This document shows, piece by piece, positions 37,364-45,882 of a stretch of DNA of 64,000 nucleotides. Source of the stretch: Palsa-459 sp963841965 (lineage in GTDB: Bacteria > Actinomycetota > Acidimicrobiia > Acidimicrobiales > RAAP-2); contig CAWJES010000012.1 in assembly GCA_963841965.1 (NCBI GenBank), positions 1-64,000 on the forward strand. The letters are read 5' to 3'. Both the position numbers and the translations under genes were made by a program. The notes under the pieces are model-generated. The model saw nothing but the letters and a program-made list of their open reading frames with translations. It had not been told where the DNA came from and did not search any database. Position 1 is the first letter of the stretch, and each line of letters starts with the position of its first letter.

Positions 37364-37959
37364 ATCCGGTCGTCGTGATCACGGGCCGGGGTGTCCCGCT
37401 CGAGCGCTCGGACGTCGACACCGATCAGATCATCCCGTCGGACTGGCTGAAGCGCGTCGAGCGGACCGGATTCGGTGCCGGCCTGTTCTCCGAATGGCGC
37501 GACGACAGGACCTTCGTCCTCAATGACGATCGGTTCGTCGGTGCGTCGATCCTCGTTGCGGGCGCCAACTTCGGCACGGGCTCGTCGCGCGAGCATGCCG
37601 TGTGGGCACTGTTGGACTACGGGTTCGAGGCGGTCATCTCGTCCCGGTTCGCCGACATCTTCTTCTCGAACTGCACCAAGCAGGGGCTCCTGCCCGTCAC
37701 ACTCCCGCCCGAGGTCGTCGCACGGCTCACCGACGCGGTGAAGTCCGAGCCGGCCATTGAGATCACGATCGACGTGTCCCGGCGGCTCGTCGAGGTCCCG
37801 GCTTCCGGGATCGTCGCCACGTTCGAGCTCGACGATTTCACCGCGGAGCGATTCATCAACGGCTGGGACGACATCGGCCTGACCATGCGCCACGTCGACG
37901 AGCTCAGCGCCTACGAAGCCGCCCGACCTGCGTACCTGCCGACCGCCGGGGCGACCTGA
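37360..37959 (+). CDS. leuD: 3-isopropylmalate dehydratase, small subunit
   Basis: Swivel-domain partner of LeuC, 199 residues, normal length. Motifs: DVDTDQIIPSDWLKR and GANFGTGSSREHAVWAL. The GTG start lies in the stop of leuC. Only four bases separate its stop from that of the convergent leuA, without a visible terminator. Confidence 0.95.
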   Translation: MNPVVVITGRGVPLERSDVDTDQIIPSDWLKRVERTGFGAGLFSEWRDDRTFVLNDDRFVGASILVAGANFGTGSSREHAVWALLDYGFEAVISSRFADIFFSNCTKQGLLPVTLPPEVVARLTDAVKSEPAIEITIDVSRRLVEVPASGIVATFELDDFTAERFINGWDDIGLTMRHVDELSAYEAARPAYLPTAGAT

Positions 37960-37963
37960 CCGG

Positions 37964-39643
37964 CTACGAGGGTCGTGGGATCCTGTTCGCGGCGGACAGC
38001 ACGGCTCGGAGCGACGCGTCGAGGATCGAGGAGTCGAGCCCCACGCCCCACCAGGTCTGCCCGTTCGGATCCGTGGCCTCGACATAGGCGACGGCGCTCG
38101 CGCCGGAACCCGCGGACAGGGCGTGCTCGGTGTAGTCATGCACCTCGAACGCGATGCCGAGCTCGCGCGAGAGCGCGTCGATGAACGCGTCGATGGGGCC
38201 GTTGCCCTTCCCGTCGATCGTGCGGTGGCCCCCCTCGACCAGAACCTGCGCGACGACCGATGTGCCCTCGGTGTTGGTCGCCAGCTCCGAGGAGAGCAGC
38301 TGGAGGCGGTCCGACGGGTTGAGGTAGGTCGTCTGGAACAGGTCCCACAGCTGGTCGGGCGTGACCTCGGTGCCCGTGCGCTCCGCGAGCTCCTGGACGA
38401 TCTTCTGGAACTCCACCTGGAGGCGGCGAGGCAGGTCGAGCCCGTGCTCCGCATCCATGAGGTAGGCGACCCCGCCCTTGCCGGACTGGGAGTTGACTCG
38501 GATCACCTCCTCGTAGGTGCGTCCCGTGTGCACCGGGTCGATCGGCAGGTAGGGGACCTCCCAGCTCTCGTAGGAGTCCCCGATCGCAGCCATGCCCTTC
38601 TTGATCGCGTCCTGGTGGGAGCCGCTGAAGGCCGTGTAGACGAGCTCGCCCGCGTAGGGGTGGCGCGGATGGACCTCCATTCGGGTGGCGAACTCAGCGG
38701 CCGATCTGATCTGGTCGATGTCCGAGCAGTCGAGGTCGGGGTCGACCCCCTGGGAGAACAGGTTGAGTGCCAGGGTGACGACGTCGACATTGCCCGTCCG
38801 CTCCCCGTTGCCGAACAATGTCCCCTCCACGCGGTCCGCCCCCGCGAGGAGCGCGAGCTCCGTCGCCGCGACGGCGGTGCCGCGGTCGTTGTGGGGGTGG
38901 ACACTGAGGATCACCGAGTCGCGATCCCTGATGGTCCGCCCGAACCACTCAATGACGTCGGCATAGACGTTCGGCGTGTACATCTCGACCGTCGCCGGCA
39001 GGTTGAGGATGAGCGGGCGTTCGGGCGAGGGCTCGAGGACGTCCATGACCGCCTCGCAGATCTCGATGGCGAAGTCGGGCTCGGTGCCCGTGAAGCTCTC
39101 CGGGGAATACTCGTAGAGGACCTCGGTCTCCGGGATCGTCGCCTCGAGCTCCTTGCACCAGCGTGCTGCCGCGACGGCGAGCTCGACGATGCCCTCCCGG
39201 TCCTCGCCGAAGACGACGCGCCGCTGCAGGGTCGAGGTGGAGTTGTAGAAGTGGACCACGGCCCGCGAAGCGCCGCGGAGGGATTCAAACGTCCGCTCGA
39301 TCAGCTCACGTCGGCACTGCACGAGCACCTGGATCGTCACGTCGTCGGGGATCAGGTTCTCCTCGATGAGCATGCGCTGGAAGTCGTAGTCGGTCTGGGA
39401 CGCCGACGGGAAGCCCACCTCGATCTCCTTGAACCCCATTGCCACGAGCGTCTGGAAGAGCGCGAGCTTTCGCTCGGAGTCCATGGGGTCGACGAGGGCC
39501 TGATTGCCGTCGCGCAGGTCGACGCTGCACCAGGTGGGCGCGTGGGTCAGGTGCCGCGATGGCCACGTGCGGTCGTTCAGCTCGACTGGCACTGTCTCGT
39601 GGTACCGATCGAACGGCATCTTCTTGGCGCTGGCGGTCGTCAT
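37964..39643 (-). CDS. leuA: 2-isopropylmalate synthase
   Basis: First committed step of leucine synthesis (acetyl-CoA + 2-oxoisovalerate). 559 residues, the long actinobacterial type. The catalytic start is CSVDLRDGNQALVDPM, the metal-binding HxH is in ILSVHPHNDRGTAVAA, NGERTGNVDVVTLALN follows, and the C-terminal 120 residues form the leucine-sensing domain (TSVVAQVLVEGGHRTIDGKGNG). AGGAAAGG precedes the ATG by 7 nt. Expression appears controlled by the attenuator upstream, in addition to expected feedback inhibition. Confidence 0.96.
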   Translation of the reverse strand: MTTASAKKMPFDRYHETVPVELNDRTWPSRHLTHAPTWCSVDLRDGNQALVDPMDSERKLALFQTLVAMGFKEIEVGFPSASQTDYDFQRMLIEENLIPDDVTIQVLVQCRRELIERTFESLRGASRAVVHFYNSTSTLQRRVVFGEDREGIVELAVAAARWCKELEATIPETEVLYEYSPESFTGTEPDFAIEICEAVMDVLEPSPERPLILNLPATVEMYTPNVYADVIEWFGRTIRDRDSVILSVHPHNDRGTAVAATELALLAGADRVEGTLFGNGERTGNVDVVTLALNLFSQGVDPDLDCSDIDQIRSAAEFATRMEVHPRHPYAGELVYTAFSGSHQDAIKKGMAAIGDSYESWEVPYLPIDPVHTGRTYEEVIRVNSQSGKGGVAYLMDAEHGLDLPRRLQVEFQKIVQELAERTGTEVTPDQLWDLFQTTYLNPSDRLQLLSSELATNTEGTSVVAQVLVEGGHRTIDGKGNGPIDAFIDALSRELGIAFEVHDYTEHALSAGSGASAVAYVEATDPNGQTWWGVGLDSSILDASLRAVLSAANRIPRPS

Positions 39644-39679
39644 GTCACTGCCTTTCCTCGCATGCCCCGGGATATGAAA

Positions 39680-39708
39680 GAACCCCTGGCCCGGAGGCGC
39701 AGGGGTTC
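39680..39708 (-). terminator. Attenuator hairpin upstream of leuA
   Basis: On the minus strand GAACCCCTG and CAGGGGTTC pair perfectly around an 11-base loop and are followed by TTTC. The hairpin lies between the leader peptide and leuA, as a transcription attenuator should. A second GC-rich stem (39709-39735) lies directly before it and overlaps the leader stop. Confidence 0.7.
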
Positions 39709-39733
39709 TCGACGAGCGCGGGGGCGCTCGCCG

Positions 39734-39763
39734 TCAGATCAGCAGAAGGTTGCTGCGTACCAC
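39734..39763 (-). CDS. leuL: leuA leader peptide with Leu-Leu-Leu-Ile codons
   Basis: Nine codons from GTG to TGA, reading (M)VRSNLLLI, with CTT CTG CTG ATC just before the stop. TAAACT lies exactly 6 nt before the GTG, so the transcript probably begins at this codon. When leucine is scarce, ribosomes would stall on the Leu run and change folding of the downstream RNA so that the terminator does not form. It is far too short for automatic gene finding. Coding evidence is the position, the codon run and the following hairpin. Confidence 0.75.
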   Translation of the reverse strand: MVRSNLLLI

Positions 39764-39769
39764 GGAGCC

Positions 39770-39798
39770 AGTTTACCTGAGCGACGCCGCGCGCGAAA
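39770..39798 (-). promoter_or_regulatory. Candidate leuA promoter
   Basis: -10 TAAACT (39770-39775), 17-base spacer, weak -35 TTTCGC (39793-39798). It lies 6 nt before the leader GTG and separates leuA from the ilvBNC transcription unit. Confidence 0.5.
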
Positions 39799-39822
39799 CC
39801 CCCATTCGCTCAGGCGGACCGA

Positions 39823-40848
39823 TCAGCCGCCAGAGGCGTCCTGGACCCTCGTCTTGCCGGCCGACACGAACGGCATCATCGAGCGGAGCTGTTCGCCGAC
39901 CACCTCGATGGGGTGGTCGCTTCCCTGGGCCCGCAGCCGGTCGAAGTTGCTGCGGCCCTCCTTGTTCTCCGCGATCCACTCGTCTGCGAACCGCCCGTCT
40001 TGGATCTCGGCGAGGATCTCACGCATCTCCGCGCGAACCTGCTCGTTGATGATCCTCGGGCCGCGCGACACGTCGCCGTACTCCGCGGTGTCCGACACCG
40101 AGTAGCGCATGCCCGCGATCCCCTGCTCGTACATGAGATCGACGATCAGCTTCAGCTCGTGGAGGCACTCGAAGTACGCCGACTCCGGCTGGTAGCCGGC
40201 GTTCACCAGCGTGTCGAACCCCGCCCGCACGAGCTCGGTCAGCCCGCCGCACAGCACGACCTGCTCGCCGAAGAGGTCCGTCTCGGTCTCCTCGGTGAAC
40301 GTCGTGTCGAGGACGCCCGCGCGGGTCGCCCCGATCGCGTGCGCGTAGGCGAGAGCCAGGGCATGGGCGTTGCCCGTCGCGTCCTGGTGCACCGCGATGA
40401 GCGACGGCACGCCGCCTCCCTCGGCATAGGTGCGCCGGACCAGGTGCCCGGGACCCTTGGGCGCCACCATCGCGACGTCGACGTCCGCGGGCGGCGTGAT
40501 CAACCCGTACCGGATGTTGAAGCCGTGGGCGAAGAACAGGGCCTGGCCGGCCTTGAGCGACGGAGCGATCGATTCCTCGTAGACCTGCTGCTGCTCGGTG
40601 TCGGGGAGCAGGACCATGACGAGGTCGGCCCACGCGGCCGCGTCGGCCACCGACATGACCGACAGACCCGCCCCGCGTGCCTTGGCGGCGGAGCTTGAGC
40701 CCTCGCGCAACCCGACGACGACGTCGACGCCCGACTCCTTCAGGTTCAGCGCGTGCGCATGACCCTGGGACCCGTAGCCCAGGACCGCGACCTTGCGCCC
40801 CTCGAGCAACGTGGGGTCGGCGTCCTTTTCGTAGTACAACGTCGCCAT
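39823..40848 (-). CDS. ilvC: Ketol-acid reductoisomerase
   Basis: Isomerises and reduces acetolactate or acetohydroxybutyrate, with NADPH, in valine/isoleucine synthesis. 341 residues, class I. The NADPH motif is VLGYGSQGHAHALNLKESG; PKGPGHLVRRTYAEGGGVP, the active-site DLFGEQVVLCGGLTEL (Mg-binding Asp/Glu) and SDTAEYGD are present. AAAGGAG precedes the ATG; 14 bp after ilvN. Confidence 0.96.
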   Translation of the reverse strand: MATLYYEKDADPTLLEGRKVAVLGYGSQGHAHALNLKESGVDVVVGLREGSSSAAKARGAGLSVMSVADAAAWADLVMVLLPDTEQQQVYEESIAPSLKAGQALFFAHGFNIRYGLITPPADVDVAMVAPKGPGHLVRRTYAEGGGVPSLIAVHQDATGNAHALALAYAHAIGATRAGVLDTTFTEETETDLFGEQVVLCGGLTELVRAGFDTLVNAGYQPESAYFECLHELKLIVDLMYEQGIAGMRYSVSDTAEYGDVSRGPRIINEQVRAEMREILAEIQDGRFADEWIAENKEGRSNFDRLRAQGSDHPIEVVGEQLRSMMPFVSAGKTRVQDASGG

Positions 40849-40862
40849 CTCGCTCCTTTGAT

Positions 40863-41429
40863 TCAGTGATCCGAGTCGGACACGGAGGGTACCGCCTGCA
40901 GGGTCCGGCGCAGTTTGGGCAGCGCGACGAGTCCCGTGCGGTGCAACTCGGTGACCTCGAAGCTCGAGAGCAGGGACTCGAAGCCGTCGACCTTGTCGGG
41001 CGTGCCCGCGAGCAGAACCGTCATCTCCCCGCTCCCCACGTCGACGACCTCCGCGGAGAACACGCTGCAGAGCTGCACCACCTCGATCTGCCGAGAGGCG
41101 TCCGCGACGACCGTCGCGATGAGCAGCTCGCGCTCGATCACCGAGCTCTCGTTGACATGGGTGATGCTGAGCACGTTGATCAGCTTGTTGAGCTGTCCGA
41201 CGACCTGCTCGATCGGAGCGGATGCCGCATCGACGACGATCGTGATCCGGCTGAAGCGGTGGCTCCGGTCCGTGGGTGCGACCGCGAGCGAGTAGATGTT
41301 GAAGCCGCGGCGTGAGAAGAGGCCTGCCACGCGCGACAGGACACCGGCCTTGTTCTCCACGAGGACCGAGAGGACGTGGTGGTCGACCACCCCGTGGCGC
41401 GACTCGAGTTCGATGGGCTCAGGTGTCAT
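40863..41429 (-). CDS. ilvN: Acetolactate synthase, small (regulatory) subunit
   Basis: Regulatory subunit of 188 residues carrying two ACT-type domains. VLSVLVENKAGVLSRVAGLFSRRGFNIYSL is the valine-sensing N-terminal domain (shown as its first part VLSVLVENKAGVLSRVAG). The ATG overlaps the ilvB stop (ATGA), ensuring equal expression. Confidence 0.95.
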   Translation of the reverse strand: MTPEPIELESRHGVVDHHVLSVLVENKAGVLSRVAGLFSRRGFNIYSLAVAPTDRSHRFSRITIVVDAASAPIEQVVGQLNKLINVLSITHVNESSVIERELLIATVVADASRQIEVVQLCSVFSAEVVDVGSGEMTVLLAGTPDKVDGFESLLSSFEVTELHRTGLVALPKLRRTLQAVPSVSDSDH

Positions 41430-43147
41430 CGGCGCGCGTCGCCCTGCGAGGGGTGGACCACGATCTCGTCGTTCGTCGTGCCCGATGCGACCATCGGAAA
41501 GACCTTCTCCGAGGCGTCCGTCCGGAAGTCGATGACCACGGGACGATCGTTGATGGAGTTTGCCTTCTCGATCGCGGGGACCACGTCGCTCATGGCGTCG
41601 ACGCGGATGCCGACGCACCCCATCGCCTCAGCCCAGAGCACGTAGTTCGGCAGGTCCTTGGACAGGAACACCTCGCTGAACCGCTCGTCGTAGAACATCT
41701 CCTGCCACTGGCGGACCATGCCCAGGTACGAGTTGTTGAGGATCGCGATCTTGACGGGAATCTGCTCGACACTGGCGGTGACGAGCTCCTGGGCCGTCAT
41801 CTGGAAGCAGCCGTCGCCGTCGATCGCCCAGACGGTGCGGTCTGGCCGGCCGACCTTTGCACCGATCGCCGCCGGCACCGCGAAGCCCATCGTGCCCGCG
41901 CCGCCCGAGTTGATCCAGGTTCCGGGCTCTTCGAACCGCCAGTACTGGCTCGCCCACATCTGGTGCTGACCGACACCCGACGCGACGATCGTGTCGGCGG
42001 GACTGTGGTCGCGCAGGGCCTCGACGACCATCTGGGGACGGAGCGGTCCATCGTCGTCCGGGGCGTCGTACGTCAGCGGGAATCGCTCCTGCCAGGAGCG
42101 GAGCTGGCCCCACCAATCTGCGAGGTCCGGTCCCGGTTGTGCGTCGACGGCCTCGATGAGCGCCTCGATGGCGTCGCGGCAGTCCCCGACGATCGACACA
42201 TCGGGCGAGCGGATCTTGCCCATCTCGGCGGGGTCGATGTCGACGTGGATCACCTTCGCGCCCGGCGCGAAGCCGTCGAGCTTGCCGGTCACGCGATCGT
42301 CGAACCGTGCGCCGAGCGACACGAGCAGGTCGGAACGCTGGATCGCGGTGACGGCCGTGTACATGCCGTGCATGCCCGGCATGCCGAGATGCTGGGGGTG
42401 CGAGTCGGGAAATGCACCGCGGGCCATCAGGGTGGTCACGACTGGCGCGCCGGTCTTCTCCGCGAGGGCACGCAGGGCCGCAGAGGCGTGCGCCTTCAGG
42501 ACCCCGCCGCCGACGTAGAGGACGGGCTGGCGCGCCTGTGCGAGGAGCTCGGCCGCCCGAGCGATGGCCGCCGAGTCGATGTCGACCTCTGGGTGGTAGC
42601 CCGGAAGGTCGAGGTCCTCAACGCGCTCGGGCCAGTACCACTGCATGGTCGACTGGGCGACATCCTTGGGGACGTCGATCAGCACGGGGCCGGGTCTGCC
42701 GGTCGTGGCGACCCGGAAAGCCGCGGCGACGATCCTCGGGAGGTCCGCCGGGTCCGTCACGAGCCAGTTGTGCTTCGTGATCCCGGCGGTCACTCCCGTG
42801 ATGTCGCACTCCTGGAAGGCGTCGGTGCCGATCGATGCCGTTGCGACCTGTCCGGTGATGACGACGAGGGGCGTCGAGTCCATGTACGCATTGGCGAGGG
42901 GCGTGACGATGTTCGTCGCGCCCGGTCCGGACGTCACGATCGACACCCCGGGCCGGCCGGTCGCGAGGGCGTAGCCCTCCGCCATGTGCCCGGCCCCCTG
43001 CTCGTGGCGGACGAGCACGTGGCGGATGCTCGAGTCGATGATCGGGTCGTAGACCGGCAGGATCGCCCCGCCGGGGAGCCCGAAGACCACCTCGGTCCCG
43101 ACCATCTCGAGGCTCTTGACGAGTGCTTCAGCTCCAGTCAGTTCCAT
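41426..43147 (-). CDS. ilvB: Acetolactate synthase, large (catalytic) subunit
   Basis: ThDP-dependent carboligase of 573 residues, first step of valine/isoleucine/leucine synthesis. VFGLPGGAILPVYD, the ThDP Glu in VRHEQGAGHMAEGYA, the FAD region and the Mg-ThDP motif GDGCFQMTAQELVTA with NNSYLGMVRQWQ are clear. GGGAGAG lies before the ATG. It is the first structural gene of ilvB-ilvN-ilvC and is preceded by an attenuator. Confidence 0.96.
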   Translation of the reverse strand: MELTGAEALVKSLEMVGTEVVFGLPGGAILPVYDPIIDSSIRHVLVRHEQGAGHMAEGYALATGRPGVSIVTSGPGATNIVTPLANAYMDSTPLVVITGQVATASIGTDAFQECDITGVTAGITKHNWLVTDPADLPRIVAAAFRVATTGRPGPVLIDVPKDVAQSTMQWYWPERVEDLDLPGYHPEVDIDSAAIARAAELLAQARQPVLYVGGGVLKAHASAALRALAEKTGAPVVTTLMARGAFPDSHPQHLGMPGMHGMYTAVTAIQRSDLLVSLGARFDDRVTGKLDGFAPGAKVIHVDIDPAEMGKIRSPDVSIVGDCRDAIEALIEAVDAQPGPDLADWWGQLRSWQERFPLTYDAPDDDGPLRPQMVVEALRDHSPADTIVASGVGQHQMWASQYWRFEEPGTWINSGGAGTMGFAVPAAIGAKVGRPDRTVWAIDGDGCFQMTAQELVTASVEQIPVKIAILNNSYLGMVRQWQEMFYDERFSEVFLSKDLPNYVLWAEAMGCVGIRVDAMSDVVPAIEKANSINDRPVVIDFRTDASEKVFPMVASGTTNDEIVVHPSQGDARR

Positions 43148-43212
43148 GGCTCTCCCATTGCGGTGTCTCGTTGCCGGTGATCAGCGGTTCGGGTCTTCTG
43201 GCTCAAGAAATC

Positions 43213-43237
43213 AAAAAGACCTCCCTCGCGGGAGGCC
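43213..43237 (-). terminator. Attenuator hairpin upstream of ilvB
   Basis: On the minus strand GGCCTCCC-GCGA-GGGAGGTC forms an 8-bp stem (one G-T pair) followed by TTTTT: a classic intrinsic terminator ahead of ilvB. An alternative 7-bp pairing of CCTCGCG (43247-43253) with CGCGAGG (43224-43230) would use the terminator's 5' half and so prevent it. These mutually exclusive folds support attenuation. Confidence 0.8.
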
Positions 43238-43265
43238 GAAGGCGCGCGCGAGGTCAGTCGTCGCG

Positions 43266-43304
43266 CTAGCGGTCAATTACCTCGAGGACACTCGACGGAT
43301 GCAC
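43266..43304 (-). CDS. ilvB leader peptide with Val/Leu/Ile codons
   Basis: Twelve codons from GTG to TAG, reading (M)HPSSVLEVIDR; GTC CTC GAG GTA ATT place Val, Leu, Val, Ile close together. CAGAAT lies 6 nt before the GTG. A second frame from 43308 (GTG GTG TGC ATC ...) also has Val/Ile codons but a poorer layout. The terminator starts 29 nt after the stop, a workable distance for stall-controlled folding. Confidence 0.65.
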   Translation of the reverse strand: MHPSSVLEVIDR

Positions 43305-43310
43305 ACCACG

Positions 43311-43340
43311 ATTCTGCCACGGCCGGGCCGCTCTCCACAA
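43311..43340 (-). promoter_or_regulatory. Candidate ilvBNC promoter
   Basis: -35 TTGTGG (43335-43340), 18-base spacer, -10 CAGAAT (43311-43316), then 6 nt to the leader GTG. The spacing is good; the -10 lacks the first T. Confidence 0.5.
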
Positions 43341-43372
43341 GGGCGCAGCCGCCCCCGGCTGTTCGGCCTGGC

Positions 43373-45064
43373 TCAGGTGTTCGTCACGGCGCCGAACTCG
43401 GCACCACCGACGAGGCGCGCGTACTTGGCGAGGACCCCCGACGTGTACCGGGGCTCGAACGGCTGCAGGGCCGCTCGGCGTCGCTCGAGCTCGGCATCCT
43501 CCACGAGGAGGTCGATCCGGTGGCCGAGGACGTCGATCTCGATCAGGTCGCCGTCGCGTACCAGCGCGATCGGCCCGCCGTCGACCGCCTCGGGCGCGAC
43601 GTGCCCGATGCAGAAACCGTGGGTGCCCCCGGAGAACCTTCCGTCGGTCACCAGCGCGCAGTCGCCGCCCCGCCCCGCCCCCTTCATCGCGCCCGTGACA
43701 GCCAGCATCTCGCGCATGCCCGGACCCCCCTTCGGCCCCTCGTAGCGGATCACGACGACGGTGCCGGGCTCGATCGATCCCGCGAGGATCTCATCCATGG
43801 CCGCCGCCTCGCCATCGAAGACGCGGGCCGCACCGGTGAATGCGAGCGTGTCGAGCCCAGCGACCTTGACGACGGAACCCTTGGGGGCCAGCGAGCCCGA
43901 GAGAATCGCGATGCCCCCCTGCACGTTGATCGGCTGGTCAAGGGTGTGCACGACGGCCCCGTCTGGTCGCGGCGGATCGATCGCCTCGAGGTTCTCGGCC
44001 ATGGTCCTGCCGGTCACCGTCACGCAGTCGCCGTTGAGCAGGCCGGCGTCGAGGAGCTCTCGCAGCACGACGGGGATGCCGCCGATGCGATCGATGTCGG
44101 TCATGTGGAACTTGCCGTGTGGCTTGGTGTCCGCCAGGTGCGGGACCCGCGAGGCGATCCGGTTGAAGTCATCGAGCTCGAGATCCACGCGGGCTTCGAA
44201 GGCGATCGCGAGGAGGTGGAGGACGGCATTTGTGGAACCACCGAGCGCCATCACCATGGCGATCGCGTTCTCGAAGGCCTCCTTGGTCATGATGTCGCGT
44301 GGCGTGATCCCGAGGCGGAGGAGCTCGACGACCTGGCGGCCAGCCTCGAAAGCGAGGTCGTCGCGCCTGCGGTCGACCGCCGGAGGCGACGCGGACCCGG
44401 GCAGCGACATCCCGAGGGCCTCGGCGACCGACGCCATCGTGTTCGCAGTGAACATCCCCGCGCAGCTGCCCTCCGTCGGGCACGCCCGGTGCTCGATGAG
44501 GCTGAGCTCCTCGTCGGTGAGGGCTCCGGTCGCGTTCGCTCCCACCGCCTCGAAGACGCTCACGATGTCGAGCGCCTGGTCGCGCAGGTGCCCCGGCAGG
44601 ATGGAGCCCCCGTAGGTGAAGACGCTCGGGAGGTTGAGCCGGGCCGCGGCCATCAGCATGCCCGGCAGCGATTTGTCGCAGCCCGCGAACGTGACGAGCG
44701 CGTCGAACCGCTCGGCGTGCATCACGGTCTCGACGCTGTCTGCGATCACCTCCCGGCTGACGAGGGATGCGCGCATCCCCTCGTGGCCCATGGAGATCCC
44801 GTCTGACACCGCGATCGTGACGAACTCGAAGGGGAAGCCGCCCGCCTCGCGGACGCCGTCCTTTGCGCGCTTCGCCAGGCGGTCGAGCGGCAGGTTGCAC
44901 GGTGTGACCTCATTCCAGGACGACGCCACGCCGACCTGGGGCTTGTCCCAGTCCGTGTCTCGCATGCCGACGGCCCGGAGCATCGCCCGCGCCGGCGCCC
45001 GGGTCGGTCCGTCGGTGACCTCGAAGCTGCGCGGCTTGAGCGTGTTCTGCGATGGGGTATCCAC
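43373..45064 (-). CDS. ilvD: Dihydroxy-acid dehydratase
   Basis: Fe-S dehydratase of 563 residues, the step after IlvC. Cluster and active-site motifs: FAGCDKSLPGMLMAAARL, HRACPTEGSCAGMFTANTM, and TDGRFSGGTHGFCIGHVAPEA near the C-terminus. The GTG at VDTPSQNTL is chosen because TATGCT lies 6 nt upstream; an ATG 17 codons further up would begin before that promoter. Confidence 0.95.
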   Translation of the reverse strand: MDTPSQNTLKPRSFEVTDGPTRAPARAMLRAVGMRDTDWDKPQVGVASSWNEVTPCNLPLDRLAKRAKDGVREAGGFPFEFVTIAVSDGISMGHEGMRASLVSREVIADSVETVMHAERFDALVTFAGCDKSLPGMLMAAARLNLPSVFTYGGSILPGHLRDQALDIVSVFEAVGANATGALTDEELSLIEHRACPTEGSCAGMFTANTMASVAEALGMSLPGSASPPAVDRRRDDLAFEAGRQVVELLRLGITPRDIMTKEAFENAIAMVMALGGSTNAVLHLLAIAFEARVDLELDDFNRIASRVPHLADTKPHGKFHMTDIDRIGGIPVVLRELLDAGLLNGDCVTVTGRTMAENLEAIDPPRPDGAVVHTLDQPINVQGGIAILSGSLAPKGSVVKVAGLDTLAFTGAARVFDGEAAAMDEILAGSIEPGTVVVIRYEGPKGGPGMREMLAVTGAMKGAGRGGDCALVTDGRFSGGTHGFCIGHVAPEAVDGGPIALVRDGDLIEIDVLGHRIDLLVEDAELERRRAALQPFEPRYTSGVLAKYARLVGGAEFGAVTNT

Positions 45065-45070
45065 GCGAGC

Positions 45071-45076
45071 AGCATA
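45071..45076 (-). promoter_or_regulatory. -10 element (TATGCT) for ilvD
   Basis: TATGCT lies 6 nt before the GTG of ilvD with no ribosome binding site between. No convincing -35 is seen. Confidence 0.45.
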
Positions 45077-45139
45077 CGGCCAGGCCTCGATCGGCCCCGG
45101 AGGCGCGTCGTGCACGCGCCGAGTCGGCTCGTCCGGTCG

Positions 45140-45874
45140 TCAAGAGACGATCGTCAGTCCTCCGTCGATGGCGACGACCTGTCCGGTGACGTAGGAGGAC
45201 GCCGCGAGTGCGAGGACGATCTCCGCGACGTCTGCAGGCTGGCCCGAACGGCGAAGCGGTGTGATCGCCGAGACGAGCGCGTCGATGTCATCGAAGCCCA
45301 CTGACCACCAGGGCGTCTCGACGAGGCCAGGGGCGACCGCGTTGACCCGCACCTCAGGCCCGACGACCTTCGCAAGCAGCACCGTCATGTGGTTGAGCGC
45401 AGCCTTCGACGCCGCGTAGGGAATCGAACTGCCCGTTGGACGCAGCCCTGCGACCGAGGAGACATTGACGACCGAGCCGCTTGTTGCGCGGAGCGCATCG
45501 ATGGCAGCCGTCGTGACGGACCAGGTGCCGAAGACGTTCACGTCGAAGATCCGCCGCCACACGTCGAGGGTCGCAGCCTGCAGGTCGCGGTGGTCGATGA
45601 CCTCGGTGATGCCCGCGTTGTTCACGAGCACGTCGAGCCGCCCGTGGAGGCCCACCGCGTCCGAGACGAGCGCCCGCGCCGACGCCTCGTCGGCGATGTC
45701 GGCCTGGATGTACGAGGCGTTGGGCAGTTCGGCTGCGAGCGCCCTGCCCGCATCAGCGCTCCGAGCCGAGTTCACGATGACATAGGCACCGTGAGCGGCG
45801 AACTGGCGCGCGATCTCCTCGCCGATCCCGCTCGAGGAGCCGGTGACCAGGACGACCTTCTCCGAGAAACCCAT
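45140..45874 (-). CDS. SDR-family NAD(P)-dependent oxidoreductase
   Basis: Classical short-chain dehydrogenase/reductase of 244 residues: cofactor motif VTGSSSGIGEEIA, NNAG (VLVNNAGIT), catalytic Ser region NVSSVAG, and YAASK (IPYAASKAAL) with Tyr and Lys. AGGAGG lies 4 nt before the ATG. Substrate unknown; a 3-oxoacyl or sugar/alcohol substrate is possible. Confidence 0.9.
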   Translation of the reverse strand: MGFSEKVVLVTGSSSGIGEEIARQFAAHGAYVIVNSARSADAGRALAAELPNASYIQADIADEASARALVSDAVGLHGRLDVLVNNAGITEVIDHRDLQAATLDVWRRIFDVNVFGTWSVTTAAIDALRATSGSVVNVSSVAGLRPTGSSIPYAASKAALNHMTVLLAKVVGPEVRVNAVAPGLVETPWWSVGFDDIDALVSAITPLRRSGQPADVAEIVLALAASSYVTGQVVAIDGGLTIVS

Positions 45875-45882
45875 CGAACCTC

